DNA from: Rutstroemia sp. NJR-2017a BVV2
Taxonomy: Eukaryota; Ascomycota; Leotiomycetes; Helotiales; Rutstroemiaceae
Length of the DNA: 64,000 bases
Reading direction: 5' to 3'
Assembly (NCBI GenBank): GCA_002946415.1
Contig: NJPS01000048.1
Span: forward strand, 744,001 to 808,000
Below, piece by piece: positions 10,931 to 21,540 of this stretch. How positions within the stretch are numbered: the stretch's first letter is position 1; every line of letters begins with the position of its first letter. The notes beneath the pieces were generated by a model that saw nothing but the letters and a program-made list of their open reading frames with translations, made no database searches and was not told the DNA's origin. The position numbers and the translations under genes were made by a program.

Positions 10931-12136
10931 ATGCATTTCTTCAAATTCCTTCCCTTGGTCTTGCCATTAGCTTTGGCAAGACCAGAGCAGTACTCTAGGT
11001 AAATCAGCCATACTGTCTTATACTCTCACGAACATTGCTCTAACAGTTCCATTAGATCACCCAGTCAATCGTTTTTCTACAAAGGACATGATCTTAGTTC
11101 TCTAAAGATGCTGGAAGAGGGCGGCAGCATCTATAAAGACACCTCGAAACACAACGCCACCCGTCCAGCAGAGGCCATTCTTGGTGATGGAGGTATGAAC
11201 ACTGTTCGATTACGTCTTTGGGTGAACCCAGTTGGCGGCACCTCCGGTCTTGAGTATAACCTCGACCTTGCCAAGCGTTTCCAAAAGCAAGGATACAAGA
11301 TCTATCTTGACTTCCATTTCTCCGATTCTTGGGCAGACCCAAACAAACAACCGCCACCAGCAGCATGGCCACTTGCCCTGGGACCACTTTCATCTACCAT
11401 CCGAACCTACGTCAAAGACACACTCCTATCATTCCAAAAAGCCGGCATCACACTCGACATCGTCTCCCTCGGCAACGAAATCCGCCACGGCATGCTCTGG
11501 CCCACCGGCTACGTCGACGTCGACATCCAACCCACCAGTGCCCTTCACGCCAACTTCTCCTCCCTAGCCACGCTCTTCAAATCCGCCCGCGCCGGTGTCT
11601 CCGACGCCATTTCCCAAGGTGTTCCCAAACCCCAGGTCATGATCCACATCGACGACGGCTGGAACGTCACTCTCCAACAACGCTGGTTCGGCGCTCTTAC
11701 CGCCAACGGCGTCCCCCTATCCGCATGGGACGTCTTCGGCTTCTCCTTCTACCCGTTCTACGGCACGGCTGCGACGTTCGACAACTTACGCACCACGCTG
11801 AACTGGGTGTCGAAGACATATCAAAAGCCTGTTCAGGTCGTCGAGACGGATTACCCGGCTATCTGCGACGGGGAATATAATCCCATCCCGACAAGCAGCG
11901 AGCCTGAAATTCCGTACAGTGTGCAGGGCCAGTTGACATGGACGAAGAGCGTGATTGATATTGTGAGGAATGTGGAAGGTGGATGGGGTAAGGGCGTGCA
12001 TTATTGGGAACCGGCTTGGTTGAACAATACGAGCTTGGGAAGTGATTGCAATGATGCGATTCTGTTCCAGCCGGATTATAGCGCATATCCTACGACGGTT
12101 GGGTACAGTAGGAAATCGGTCAATATCTTCAAGTAG
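10931..12136 (+). CDS. Arabinogalactan endo-beta-1,4-galactanase (GH53), secreted
   Basis: Exons 10931-10998 and 11047-12136 encode 385 residues. Exon 1 is almost exactly the signal peptide (MHFFKFLPLVLPLALA). The mature protein starts with the family motif FYKGHDLSSL and shows NTVRLRLWVNP, IYLDFHFSDSWADP, the acid/base motif SLGNEI (Glu about 167) and the nucleophile motif VVETDYP (Glu about 289), then GVHYWEPAW near the C-terminus. GH53 enzymes cut beta-1,4-galactan side chains of pectic rhamnogalacturonan I outside the cell, so the gene points to plant cell-wall degradation. Both catalytic Glu residues are present and the length matches active fungal members. The intron is 48 nt with a GTAAAT donor. 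Confidence 0.96.
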
Positions 12137-12563
12137 ACTGCAATGGTGGGGTGCATAATAAGACTAAGAAAACCTATGTAGCATAATAATGAAAATGATA
12201 ATTCGATGTATAAGTGGCTCAAAAATAAACTTTGAAGATATGACCTGGATCTCAGATCATTTATCCAAACAGATTGACTTTTCCAACTCGAAATTGATGA
12301 GTATCTACTTGAACTACCCGTGAACTTCACCATATACTCTATACTCTAAATAAACTGCCCATCGTTGGCTCAGGCTTGCCTTTACTACTTCATCACCGCC
12401 TGCATGTAAATCCATCGGCATCCTTGAATCATCCCGCGGGTTACTACATTTGCAGAAACGCACAACGAGACGCATTTGAATGAGCTCCCGAATGGCACAC
12501 AAAACGGTTCAGCAGTATCAGATCTTCATCATAGCGCAACATTTCCCCAAATCTCGGTGTCAT
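12137..12563. other. Convergent 3' interval between GH53 and ASNSD1-like genes
   Basis: About 430 bp, AT-rich on the left with AATAAA-like sequences near 12222-12230. It contains the two 3' UTRs; nothing else is recognised. Confidence 0.5.
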
Positions 12564-14558
12564 TCAGGATATCGGCGTAGTTCCTTTCGTCCGGCCTATC
12601 TCCATCTTGGCCGTTCGAGCTCCGAATTGAATCTAGAGGTGTGGATGTCAGCACAGGTGCTAGAAGTGCAGAAAGGCAAACAACTCACGGCTCGTTTCTT
12701 TTCTGTGGCGACAGAGTGCATGCCCAATCGATGAGCAAGCAGACGAAGAACTTTCTTTCCGGGTTCTATGTCTGGGACTTGGGGATCCGGTACTGGGTCG
12801 GAGCCAAAACTACACTTCTCCCGTATGGGCAGCTCAACTGCCCACTTTACCAACGGTTCGTCTAAGTAAGGAAAGCGGGCCTCTCGACCCCAATGTGAAA
12901 TGACACGGTCGTCACGGCCAAGGTTCCGTTTGCCGAGTCTGTTCACATCCAGTTCTAGCTCGTCTAGGAGACCAGGAAACCCATTTCGGTTGAATGCTGT
13001 TGCGTGGCGGGTATACCCACCGAAAAGCTCATCAGCGCCAAGGCCGGAGAGAAGGACACGTGCGGGTGTTGTGTATGGCGCCTCTACGTTGGCGTCAGAT
13101 GCTGTAGAGCCTATACCTCGTGCAGCAAAGTAAAGAGCATATGCTATTGAAAGGTCCATTTCAGTATTGTGCGGGTGAATGAGATCAACAACCTTGGCTC
13201 TGTGTTCCATTGTTTCGGTGTAAGGGACATTGACCTAAGACATGATTAGCTACGAAATTCGACGGAAAGCACTTCGCGTACCGCTACAAACCGCCATGTG
13301 CGGTTTGGACAAACATTTTGTAGTTCGTGATGAGCTTTTCTGCCAGTTTCTCTGTCGGGGCAGGTTTCATAGGGTGAAACATTGCTCTTGGGTGCCGTAA
13401 TGTCGGGCGCATCAGTCTGTTGAGGGTTTTGTAGTGGTTCCTTTCCTTTTTTGCTTCTTGGCCCGGTTTGCGCTGCCTTAATGACACGCGGGTTCTCAAA
13501 GGCAACATTCAACAGGTCTATTTCCTGCCCAAGAGGTAGTATGTCGTGTGCTAATCTTGCTAACACTGTGCAATCAAGTCCACCAGAAAATAGAATTGCC
13601 AGTCTAACTTTCTGGGTTTCTTCCGTGCCGGGAGGGCTTAGGATGTTCAGAATCCTCGGCTTGAGGGATTCGTTCAAATGATGCCAGAGCACCATTACTG
13701 ATGGCGACTGAAGACTAAGGGTATGGCCATCATCCTGGGTACTCTTGTTAAACTTGCCAAGCACAAAAAGCTGCAAACTTGAACTTAGTACCTTTCCTCA
13801 AATACTCAAAGTAGATGGTTGAGGATACTTACAGACGCGTCATCCTCTGGTGCATTCCAGGAATGGTGCTGGAGTGGAAATGGTGAATTTGAGAAAGATG
13901 GACCCTGTTGATTTTGGCTTCCGAAGGCAGGATCCTCAACACTACATGAGAATGTGTAAATGCCATCAGCCTCTATTTCTTTCCATTCGCCTTGGCTTGA
14001 ATCTGCTACACTAGCAAACTCTACACAGCTAGCCTCTTTATTGATGCTATGTAGCAAAGATCTACGACCGAGACGATCACGGCCAGTATATAACACTCTG
14101 TGAACAGAGTCCCAGAATACGAATGCAAAAGGTCCAGAGATGTTCTGCAAAATTCTGATTACAGCAAGAGATGCATCTAAGGCCGATGCAGCTGTAGAGA
14201 TTTCTCTTGCGAGCATCTCATAGATGATCTGCCCATCGTTGCCTACAACGAATTCTGAGCCAACTCTCCATGCTTCCCCGTTCCAGCATAAGATGGAGCC
14301 GGTATTAGAAGCAGAGATAGGTTCATCTCCAGTATTAAGAGAAGAATCTCCAAACGGCTGACGATAGATATGATCTCCTCTTAGAGCCAAGACAGTTGAC
14401 AAGAAGGATAGATAACATGACTGCTTTCCATCTTTGGAATCCAGTGACGCTTGCGCTGAACCAGTATGATCAGGACCTCTATTGCAAAGGAGTGGTTTCA
14501 GCGCATGACTCGGATTTTGAAACCCTCGCGTGGAGATCGAAGCGTAAATACCACACAT
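12564..14558 (-). CDS. Asparagine synthetase domain-containing protein (ASNSD1 type)
   Basis: Exons 14558-13833, 13770-13282, 13234-12689 and 12632-12564 join to 609 residues. The N-terminus MCGIYASI provides the class II glutamine amidotransferase Cys2, followed by RGPDHTGS and an SILCWNGEAWR block. The C-terminal half is an asparagine-synthetase-like ATP-pyrophosphatase domain: SGGLDCTVLA (PP-loop, about 304-313), LSGLGADELFGGYTRH and REARFPYLDE, ending IQFGARTAKMEIGR. This arrangement and length fit ASNSD1-like proteins rather than true asparagine synthetase; biochemical function of this branch is poorly known. The protein carries a charged insertion of about 55 residues after the PP-loop domain start. 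All introns are phase 0, 47-62 nt. Confidence 0.92.
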
Positions 14559-14988
14559 TACAGTATCGCAATCATGTTAAAGATCCAAATACTCGGTGTT
14601 CAGTCCGAATTTGTTGTGAAATACAACATTGTGTTGTTGTGTTGTTGATGTGTCGTGTGCTTGTCAAAGTTACGAGCAATCAATTGGATTTCAAAATAAT
14701 TTCAGCCCCCAGCAACCTCGCTGAACCACGATCGTCATTTAGCGAAGGTCATATTATTTCCTGGCGACGGACGACAAACCGGTTATAGCGCCCAACAAAT
14801 CTGGTCGTTGGTGATTCAGTTTTAAAGGAAGTCGGTCATTTCAATGTACTGTTCTCCAAGAACCTCGGAGATTTCGTTTTCTTAACCCGCGACACCTCGC
14901 CTAGGAACCTGAAGCTTCCAGAAGCTCAAGTACCCCGCCAACTTGTCAAAATAGCATACGAACGCCGATTAGGGGCGCCTGCGGATGT
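14559..14988. promoter_or_regulatory. Shared upstream region of ASNSD1-like gene and VPS9
   Basis: About 430 bp between divergent starts, so it should hold both promoters. A TTGTGTTGTTGT-type short repeat occurs near 14630-14650. No TATA box is clear. Confidence 0.5.
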
Positions 14989-17647
14989 ATGTCTTCTCCT
15001 AGACCGGCAGACCACTCTGAAAACCCGCATGGGCTGTCAAATGAGGTATCGACGGTGATTTCCCAAGATCAGCCCGGAGCTCATGATGCCGAGCATGAAT
15101 CCCTGGATAGTGAGGATAAGATGCACAAAAGTGCTGGGAAAGCGCCACAGGTTGACGATGGAAGTGAATCGGCAGATGAACGCCAGTCACAAGTGAATAC
15201 TGGTCTAGGCTTGACTGGTCTAGGTTTTGGGGATAATTCAATGAATAAGGATGATGTTGAATTCAACGAAAAGGACATGGCGGAAGAGGAACGGTCAACG
15301 ATGAGCGAACAACATATTTCCCAAGAAATGGAATCTTCCACTGCGACACTGAAGCCCATCCCAGTCAACAAACCGAATACTTCCAATCAGAATTTATCAG
15401 CTGTCGATCCAAGCTATCTCGATCCGACTCCGAAAACTCCTGCATCCTCGAAACCACCCTCGCGATCTGCCTCGAGTGCTTCAGGGCTAAATTATAAACA
15501 TGGTGACAGGAGGGATATGTCACCAACGAGATCCGATGCTGGATTTGATGAGAAGACATCTGCGAGTGAGGATGAGCGAGAAAGGGATTCTAGATCAGAA
15601 ATACAAAGTATAATGGATCAATTTAGTGAAGAGGGGCAAGGGCCTGGACATGAAGAAGTTATGTCTCCTCGTCTTGAGTTCGCTGGACCACTTCTAGGGA
15701 GCCCAATACAGCATCCGCCACGAAAATCAAGCCTGGAGCCGCTGAACGCAACCGTCTTAAATCAGAGCATGGGTGATCTACAGATATCCTCGGCTTCCTC
15801 TCCCAACCATCGGACGAGAACTGAGTCTGATGTAGGTCCCCCGCCACCACCGAAGCCTGGCTCTATACGTAGCTTCGGTACCGGAAAAGCACAAGACGAC
15901 CGCTTTTCTACAGCAGAAGCCCCGATGTCCCCTTCTACATCTTTGCATAGACCGCCACCTCCCGAGCCAGAACCAGAACCTGACCTGCCTTTTGATTTTC
16001 ATCGATTTCTGGAACAGTTACGGCATAGGACAGCAGATCCCGTTGCTAAATTCCTCCGATCATTCCTGCAGGAGTTTGGTAAAAAGCAGTGGATGGTACA
16101 TGAGCAGGTTAAAATTATAGGCGACTTCTTGGCATTCATCACGAATAAGATGGCACAATGCGAAGTCTGGCGTGAAGTTTCAGATGCAGAATTCGACAAT
16201 GCACGTGAGGGCATGGAGAAATTGGTTATGAATCGATTATATACACAAACATTTTCTCCAGCAATTCCGCCTCCGCAGCCCATCCCAGGGGCCAAGCCAA
16301 GAAGGCGAGGTGCTGATCGACCTATGGGTCCTGGTCGCAGAGGTCAACATCAAGAAGACGTGGAACGGGACGATATTCTCGCTCAGAAGGTCAGTATCTA
16401 TGGTTGGATAAAAGAAGAGCATCTAGACATACAACCAGTTGGCAACAGCGGAAAGCGATTTTTGATTTTGGCGCAACAAGGTAGGAGGAGACGATCACGC
16501 CGGCCGTCACACTAGCTAATTCTTGGACTTAGAATTGTTGAAGATCAAGACTTACAGAGCCCCACGAGACAAAATAATCTGTGTTCTGAACTGTTGCAAG
16601 GTTATTTTTGGTAATGCATTTTTCAGTCTGATAACCTCTGCCACAATGCTAATTTGATTTAGGACTACTGAAGCATTCTAAGAGTGATTCCTCTGCTGAT
16701 TCATTCATGCCACTGTTGATCTATGTTGTGCTTCAAGCAAACCCCGAGCATCTCGTCTCCAATGTTCAATATATTCTCAGATTCAGAAATCAGGAGAAGT
16801 TGGGTGGAGAGGCAGGTTATTATCTCTCATCATTGGTGAGTCTGCTCAAATCATTCATTTGACACCCGAAATTCTAACAAAAGGCAGATGGGAGCAGTCC
16901 AATTTATCGAAAACTTGGATCGGACAACGCTCACAATAAGCGACGAAGAATTCGAACGAAATGTGGAAGCTGCTGTCTCTGCAATTGCTGAGAAGCATCA
17001 AGCCGAGACTGCCCAAGCAGCCCCTACACAATTATCTGAGAAAGCACCCCCAAGTCGCCCGGAAGTAACGCCACGACATTCTATGGAGGGTGAGTCATCA
17101 ACACATAGAAGGTCGACATCATTAAATGAGTATGAAGGAGATGGCTCGGATGAAAAGGCAGCAATGAGCGGTTTGCTTCGCACAATTCAGAAACCTTTAT
17201 CCTCGATAGGCCGCATATTCTCAGACGACCCCACGCAGAGCTATAATGGTCCTGCTCGTACCCCTAATCCTGGTAATACGCCTCGAATGACACCATCCCC
17301 GCGCGTGAGTATGGACGGACCTCCAGTCCAGCAGCGAAATCCCAGCTCTCGAGAACCCAGCGCAAGAGGTAGAATGACTGCCGAAGATGCAGCTGCCCGG
17401 CAAGCAAGCGCAGAAGCCGCCGAGGCGCACCGAATTCAACGTGCAGAGCATGCTAATGTTGTGGAAACTCTTGCCGGAATGTTTCCGGATTTGGACAGGG
17501 ACATCATTAGTGATGTTGTCACCCAAAAGGAAGGAAGGTAAGACCCATGATCTGTACAAACACAAACATGTTCTGTGTTCAGTTATACTGACTATTGGCT
17601 TTAGGGTTGGTCTGGCGGTTGATGCTTGTCTTGCTCTAAGTTCTTAG
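14989..17647 (+). CDS. VPS9: Rab5-family guanine nucleotide exchange factor VPS9
   Basis: Five exons (14989-16480, 16533-16610, 16663-16835, 16888-17537, 17605-17647) give 811 residues. Residues 1-330 are disordered and Ser/Pro/acidic-rich. A helical bundle starts at about 332 (DLPFDFHRFLEQLRHR), and the VPS9 domain at about 440-600 includes PRDKIICVLNCCKVIF, DSFMPLLIYVVLQANPEHL and GEAGYYLSSL. The C-terminus (about 768-811) is a CUE domain with the MFPDLD motif, which binds monoubiquitin. VPS9 activates Rab5/Vps21-type GTPases on endosomes for vacuolar sorting. The CUE domain is interrupted by the last intron (67 nt). Three of the four introns are 52 nt. Longer than yeast Vps9 (about 450 aa) because of the long disordered N-terminus, as in other filamentous fungi. 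Confidence 0.95.
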
Positions 17648-18109
17648 AACTGCATGCCGAATTCATGTTAGTTGGTCATGAACATATTATCGTCTTTAAT
17701 TTCAATATATTTATGCATTGAGCGGGGTAGAATCATAGCGTGCGTGGCGGATTCCGGCGTTTGTTCTCGTTCACACTCGATCTTCTGGTATATCCCTAGC
17801 GCGAGTTGGCCTCAGAGGTTCAGTAGCGACAATAGAGGATGGTCGTTCTAGTCTATACTTTATATAGTCTTAATTACTTGTCTCGATTGATGAAAAACAA
17901 TTTTGGCACTGCGATGCATCTTTAAAGTGAATCTCTTAACTCTTGCCTTTATAGAAATGCATTCAGAAGTAGAACAAACCATATTCTTGTAGCGTGTGAA
18001 AATCTCGGTTGATATTTACTTGTGCTATCAACGAAATTTTGTTTCGGGAGTCGTGGAACATTCTTATGCATTGATTCCTTTAAAAGCCTCATGGAAATAT
18101 ATTTTACTC
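17648..18109. promoter_or_regulatory. VPS9 3' flank and 5' leader/promoter of the next gene
   Basis: About 460 bp between same-strand genes. Two upstream ATGs precede the next coding start: a three-codon ORF at 18066-18074 and an ORF starting at 18091 that overlaps the coding start. No other structure is recognised. Confidence 0.5.
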
Positions 18110-20655
18110 ATGGCAAAAAAGAAAAACAACAGCCAAAGTAATGGCGATTCTTCAGAGACTAAAATCCCTCCACTTCCGAGCCCGATGCCATCTACACTCT
18201 CAACTACGTCAGCCACGAAATCGAAGGAGACAAAATCTACGCAGCTCTCTGCATTGATTATATGTCGCAACAAGTATGTCCACCACATCTCGTCCTGCGA
18301 ATTCGTTCCGCGGTATGCGCAGAGGGCGAGGCTAGCCTCTCGGATGCGATGATTGAATAAACGAGAAAGAGAATCTGCGGATTGTTTATTTTTGTCACTG
18401 CCTCAGATTGCGCTGCTGCAAACACCACCCTAACTGACATTTTCTCTTCTTCCCGCAGACATTGGCGCTATATTTCCTCTTTCCATGGCCCATGGCTTCA
18501 ATTGCCTCCCGAAGTACTAGAAAGTCTCGCAAATAACAATTATATTCTTCCGCGACCGAGACCAATTGACCCCGCCGTCTTCTTCGATATCCTTAAGATC
18601 CGCCAGCTTGTTGACGATGCCACGAATCTTGCTGTACGTGCAGCGAGCGGTGTCACGTCGTCTACACTCACAAATTCCTTGAATGCTGGCAATGGCTTGC
18701 TAGGAAATGGCGGCGCGGCGCTGGGACTGGGGTTGGGGGGAGGGGGTGGGAATGCGAAACTGAGTAGGGAACGAAAACATCGAATGCGAGAGCAGGCAAC
18801 GCAGAAGCTGTCCAAGGCATATCATCTTGATGAAATTGCATGTAGTGTTGCGACCATGCAGTCCGCTTCGACGCTGGAGGACGTTGCCCAGCTTGTCTTG
18901 CTACGGAATCCCAATGATCCCTATGCCAAGTATGTGCACTTCTTTCACGAGAAGATACCCTCGCGGCAACTGGCCGAATGTACAAGTCTACAGCCATTAG
19001 ATGAGATCATTGCCGATCGACCGAATGAAGGAGAAATTTTAAGAACCCGTGCTGTCACAAAGATATTCAAAGAGGATTTCATAGGTGCGGCACAAGATCT
19101 CACGACTGCTTTACAAATCTGTAGATTTTACCAGAATCAACATAAGGCGGGACGACAGCAAATTCAGCTAGCAAGTGAAGCTGCAGCTGAATCTCAGCGG
19201 AATTATGGTAGATGGAGGGATGAGTTTAAGCTGGACGAAGAGGATCATCCAAGTAGTCTTGAGGCTCAACTTCTCTTTCATCGCGCTGGTGTCTATCTGA
19301 CCATTGCCTGCCAGCATGTCAATGCAGCTCTTCCATCTACAACTAAATATAATAGCAATGGATCGAATGGTGTCAAAGTAGACAAAATCAATGGTACAAC
19401 TAATGGGACAAACGGGACAACTGAAGAACGCCCTGAGATCACTCCAGCAGAGAAAGAGGATCATCGAAAGCGTCTGGAAGCCCGTAAAGCCGTAAAAACC
19501 AATGCCAAAAGAGCGTTGCGCGATTACATTTCATTTCTATCGCATCTCGATTATACCCCTGGTCTTCCAGCCGAGATCACTGAAGAATTTGTACGCAAGG
19601 TAAATCTCGCGGCAAATGGATACAAAATATCCAGACCATCGCAAAACAGCCGCAACAGAAGTCTTGATTTAGACAGCAATGCATCACTAAGTAATGGCCA
19701 GCTTTCCGATGCACTCATACCACACACTGGCAATCGCAATGGAAGAAATCGACCGCCATCGAGTTCTGCTCGGCCACCTGATTTACCAAGTTTACCCTTA
19801 CCTACAGTCTATCAGATCTCAACTCTATTTTCAGCAACACCGCCAGCTGATCTTCCACCTTATCCAGAAACCAATACCTCTTTAATAACCAGGCAGCAGC
19901 AAATTCGCGCCTCACAGTCGGAAGCCGCCCAAGCATTACTAGCTCAAACCGACTGCCACGAGGCTCTCACATACCACCCACTCCTCACCGATGCTCTTCA
20001 CTCCCTCCTCCTTTGCCACTGCCTCGTGCAAACATCTGCTCGCGAGCTCCAACGTCACGCTTACATGGTCGCACGCCTAGCCCGCGTCTGCGACGGCTAC
20101 CCCATATTCCAAGCCGCGCGCTCGCCCTCCCGCGCCGACTGGATCGAAGTGATCCGGCGCAACGACAATTGGATCTCGCTCTCGGCCTCCTGGGAAACTC
20201 TGTGCGCACCCGCTCCCCTCCCTGGTCAGTGCCCCTCAAATCAACAGAAAGAGACGCCGGCGGAGAAAAAAGAACGCCTTAGACAACAAGCGATCATGGA
20301 AGCGCTAGAAGACGACCGCGTGCATGACGAAGCGAGTTTCCACGCGGCAGTCGCGGCGCGCCAGCGCAGACAGGAAGAGGAGGCTAGGAAGGCGGAGGGG
20401 AGAGAAATCCCGAAACGTTGGGCCCAGGAGGATGGGAAGGATTATCCGATTAGTACGGAGAGGGCGCAGGCGGTTGTGAGGTGGATCAAAGAGGCGCCTG
20501 TGGGCGGGGATGGGACGTTGAAGAAGAAGAAGAGAGGTGCAGGAGGTGGGAAGGGAAAAGGGAAGGGGAATTCGGGGTTGGTTGATGGACTTAATGGGTT
20601 GAGGGTTGAGGGCGATGAAGAGGAGTTTGAGAAGGTGGAAGAGGAGGTTGATTGA
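18110..20655 (+). CDS. Conserved fungal protein of unknown function
   Basis: Exons 18110-18273 and 18459-20655 give 786 residues. The intron is 185 nt, longer than most here, with a clear branch site CCTAACTGAC and TTCCCGCAG acceptor. After a Lys-rich and Ser/Thr/Pro-rich start, exon 2 opens with the motif HWRYISSFHGPWLQLPPEVL and PRPRPIDPAVFFDI, which I recall from homologues across filamentous ascomycetes. A Gly-rich patch lies at about 135-155, and a TPR-like segment (ILRTRAVTKIF, then AAQDLTTALQ) at about 240-270. The C-terminus is acidic after a basic KKKKRGAGGG patch. No enzyme motif or membrane segment is seen. A scaffold or regulatory role is only a guess. The ATG at 18110 is the first in frame. 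Confidence 0.85.
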
Positions 20656-21540
20656 GGATTGTGGCTGTCTTGAGATAGACATTTCGTTTTCCAATATTTT
20701 TTGGACATGATGATGCGCGATGATACACATGATATGATATCGATAGATATGGGATGGGATGGTACGATGAAAAAAGGGGGGATCCATACGTGTGCTCGCT
20801 GTTCGCTAGTCATGGGTTGAGCAGCACAGCAATTATTATTAGATTTTCCTATTCATAGCGATAGCGATACGAGTGATCAGAAAATTGAACATTTCCGTTC
20901 CCTGGTTGAATCTAGAACCTGTCCAGTACTTGAACTGTAACACAGCTCCTACGTTCACGCTTTGGAGGCATTAGTGTCTATGGAGGAGGAAAAAGAGATA
21001 CAACTAGCCTTTCCCCGCACAATGAGCCATTGCCAGCCAAGGACCAAACCCAGCATGACCTCTTTGCACATACCGATCGCGACAGCAAGCATTGTCGAAG
21101 GCGGTATATGTGATTGGGGGAGGGAGTGCACGCTACCATCATCCACATGAACGTGAACAAGAAAAGATGCGTTCATAGATTGTTATTTATTTTGATGAAA
21201 AGATAGATAATACAGTACAGTCTCCACTGCCAAGCCTTGTTTTTCATTCAGAAAAGGCACAACTGTTGAAGTGAACAAAATACAACCCTTTCCTGTGCCA
21301 GTCGCCAAATCCTTCTCTCCCAACGCCTTGCATCCAAAAGAAGTTCAAGCTCGAGTTCAAATGTCATAACTCGTTTCACATCGCTCATCAGCCTCGACTC
21401 AAAAATTGGAGGTATGCGGGAAATGAAATAGCGGGCGTGGTATAGCGTAATTCGAATGCTGTTGGGGGAAAAAAGCCGAACTCGTAAATATGGTACAATA
21501 TCATTTGATGTATTGGCCAAGCCAAATATTGCAAGACCAA
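20656..21540. other. Convergent interval with one possible small membrane-protein ORF
   Basis: About 900 bp between the 3' ends of two genes. A minus-strand frame at 20955-21176 starts with a real ATG and encodes 73 residues with one hydrophobic segment. It is listed separately at low confidence. The rest is AT-rich without recognisable features. Confidence 0.5.
20955..21176 (-). CDS. Possible small one-pass membrane protein (doubtful)
   Basis: An uninterrupted ATG-to-TGA frame of 73 residues. It begins MNASFLVHVHVDDGS and has a hydrophobic stretch at about 29-53 (MLAVAIG ... VMLGLVLGWQWLIV) followed by a short polar tail. It has no recognisable family and no introns, and lies in the gap between two convergent genes. 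Random occurrence is quite possible at this size. Conservation in related genomes would decide it. Confidence 0.2.
   Translation of the reverse strand: MNASFLVHVHVDDGSVHSLPQSHIPPSTMLAVAIGMCKEVMLGLVLGWQWLIVRGKASCISFSSSIDTNASKA

Noticed and set aside
8822..12136. Possible secondary-metabolite or effector gene cluster
   Set aside because: Only one orphan secreted protein and one GH53 enzyme are present; there is no synthase, oxidase set or dedicated regulator close by.
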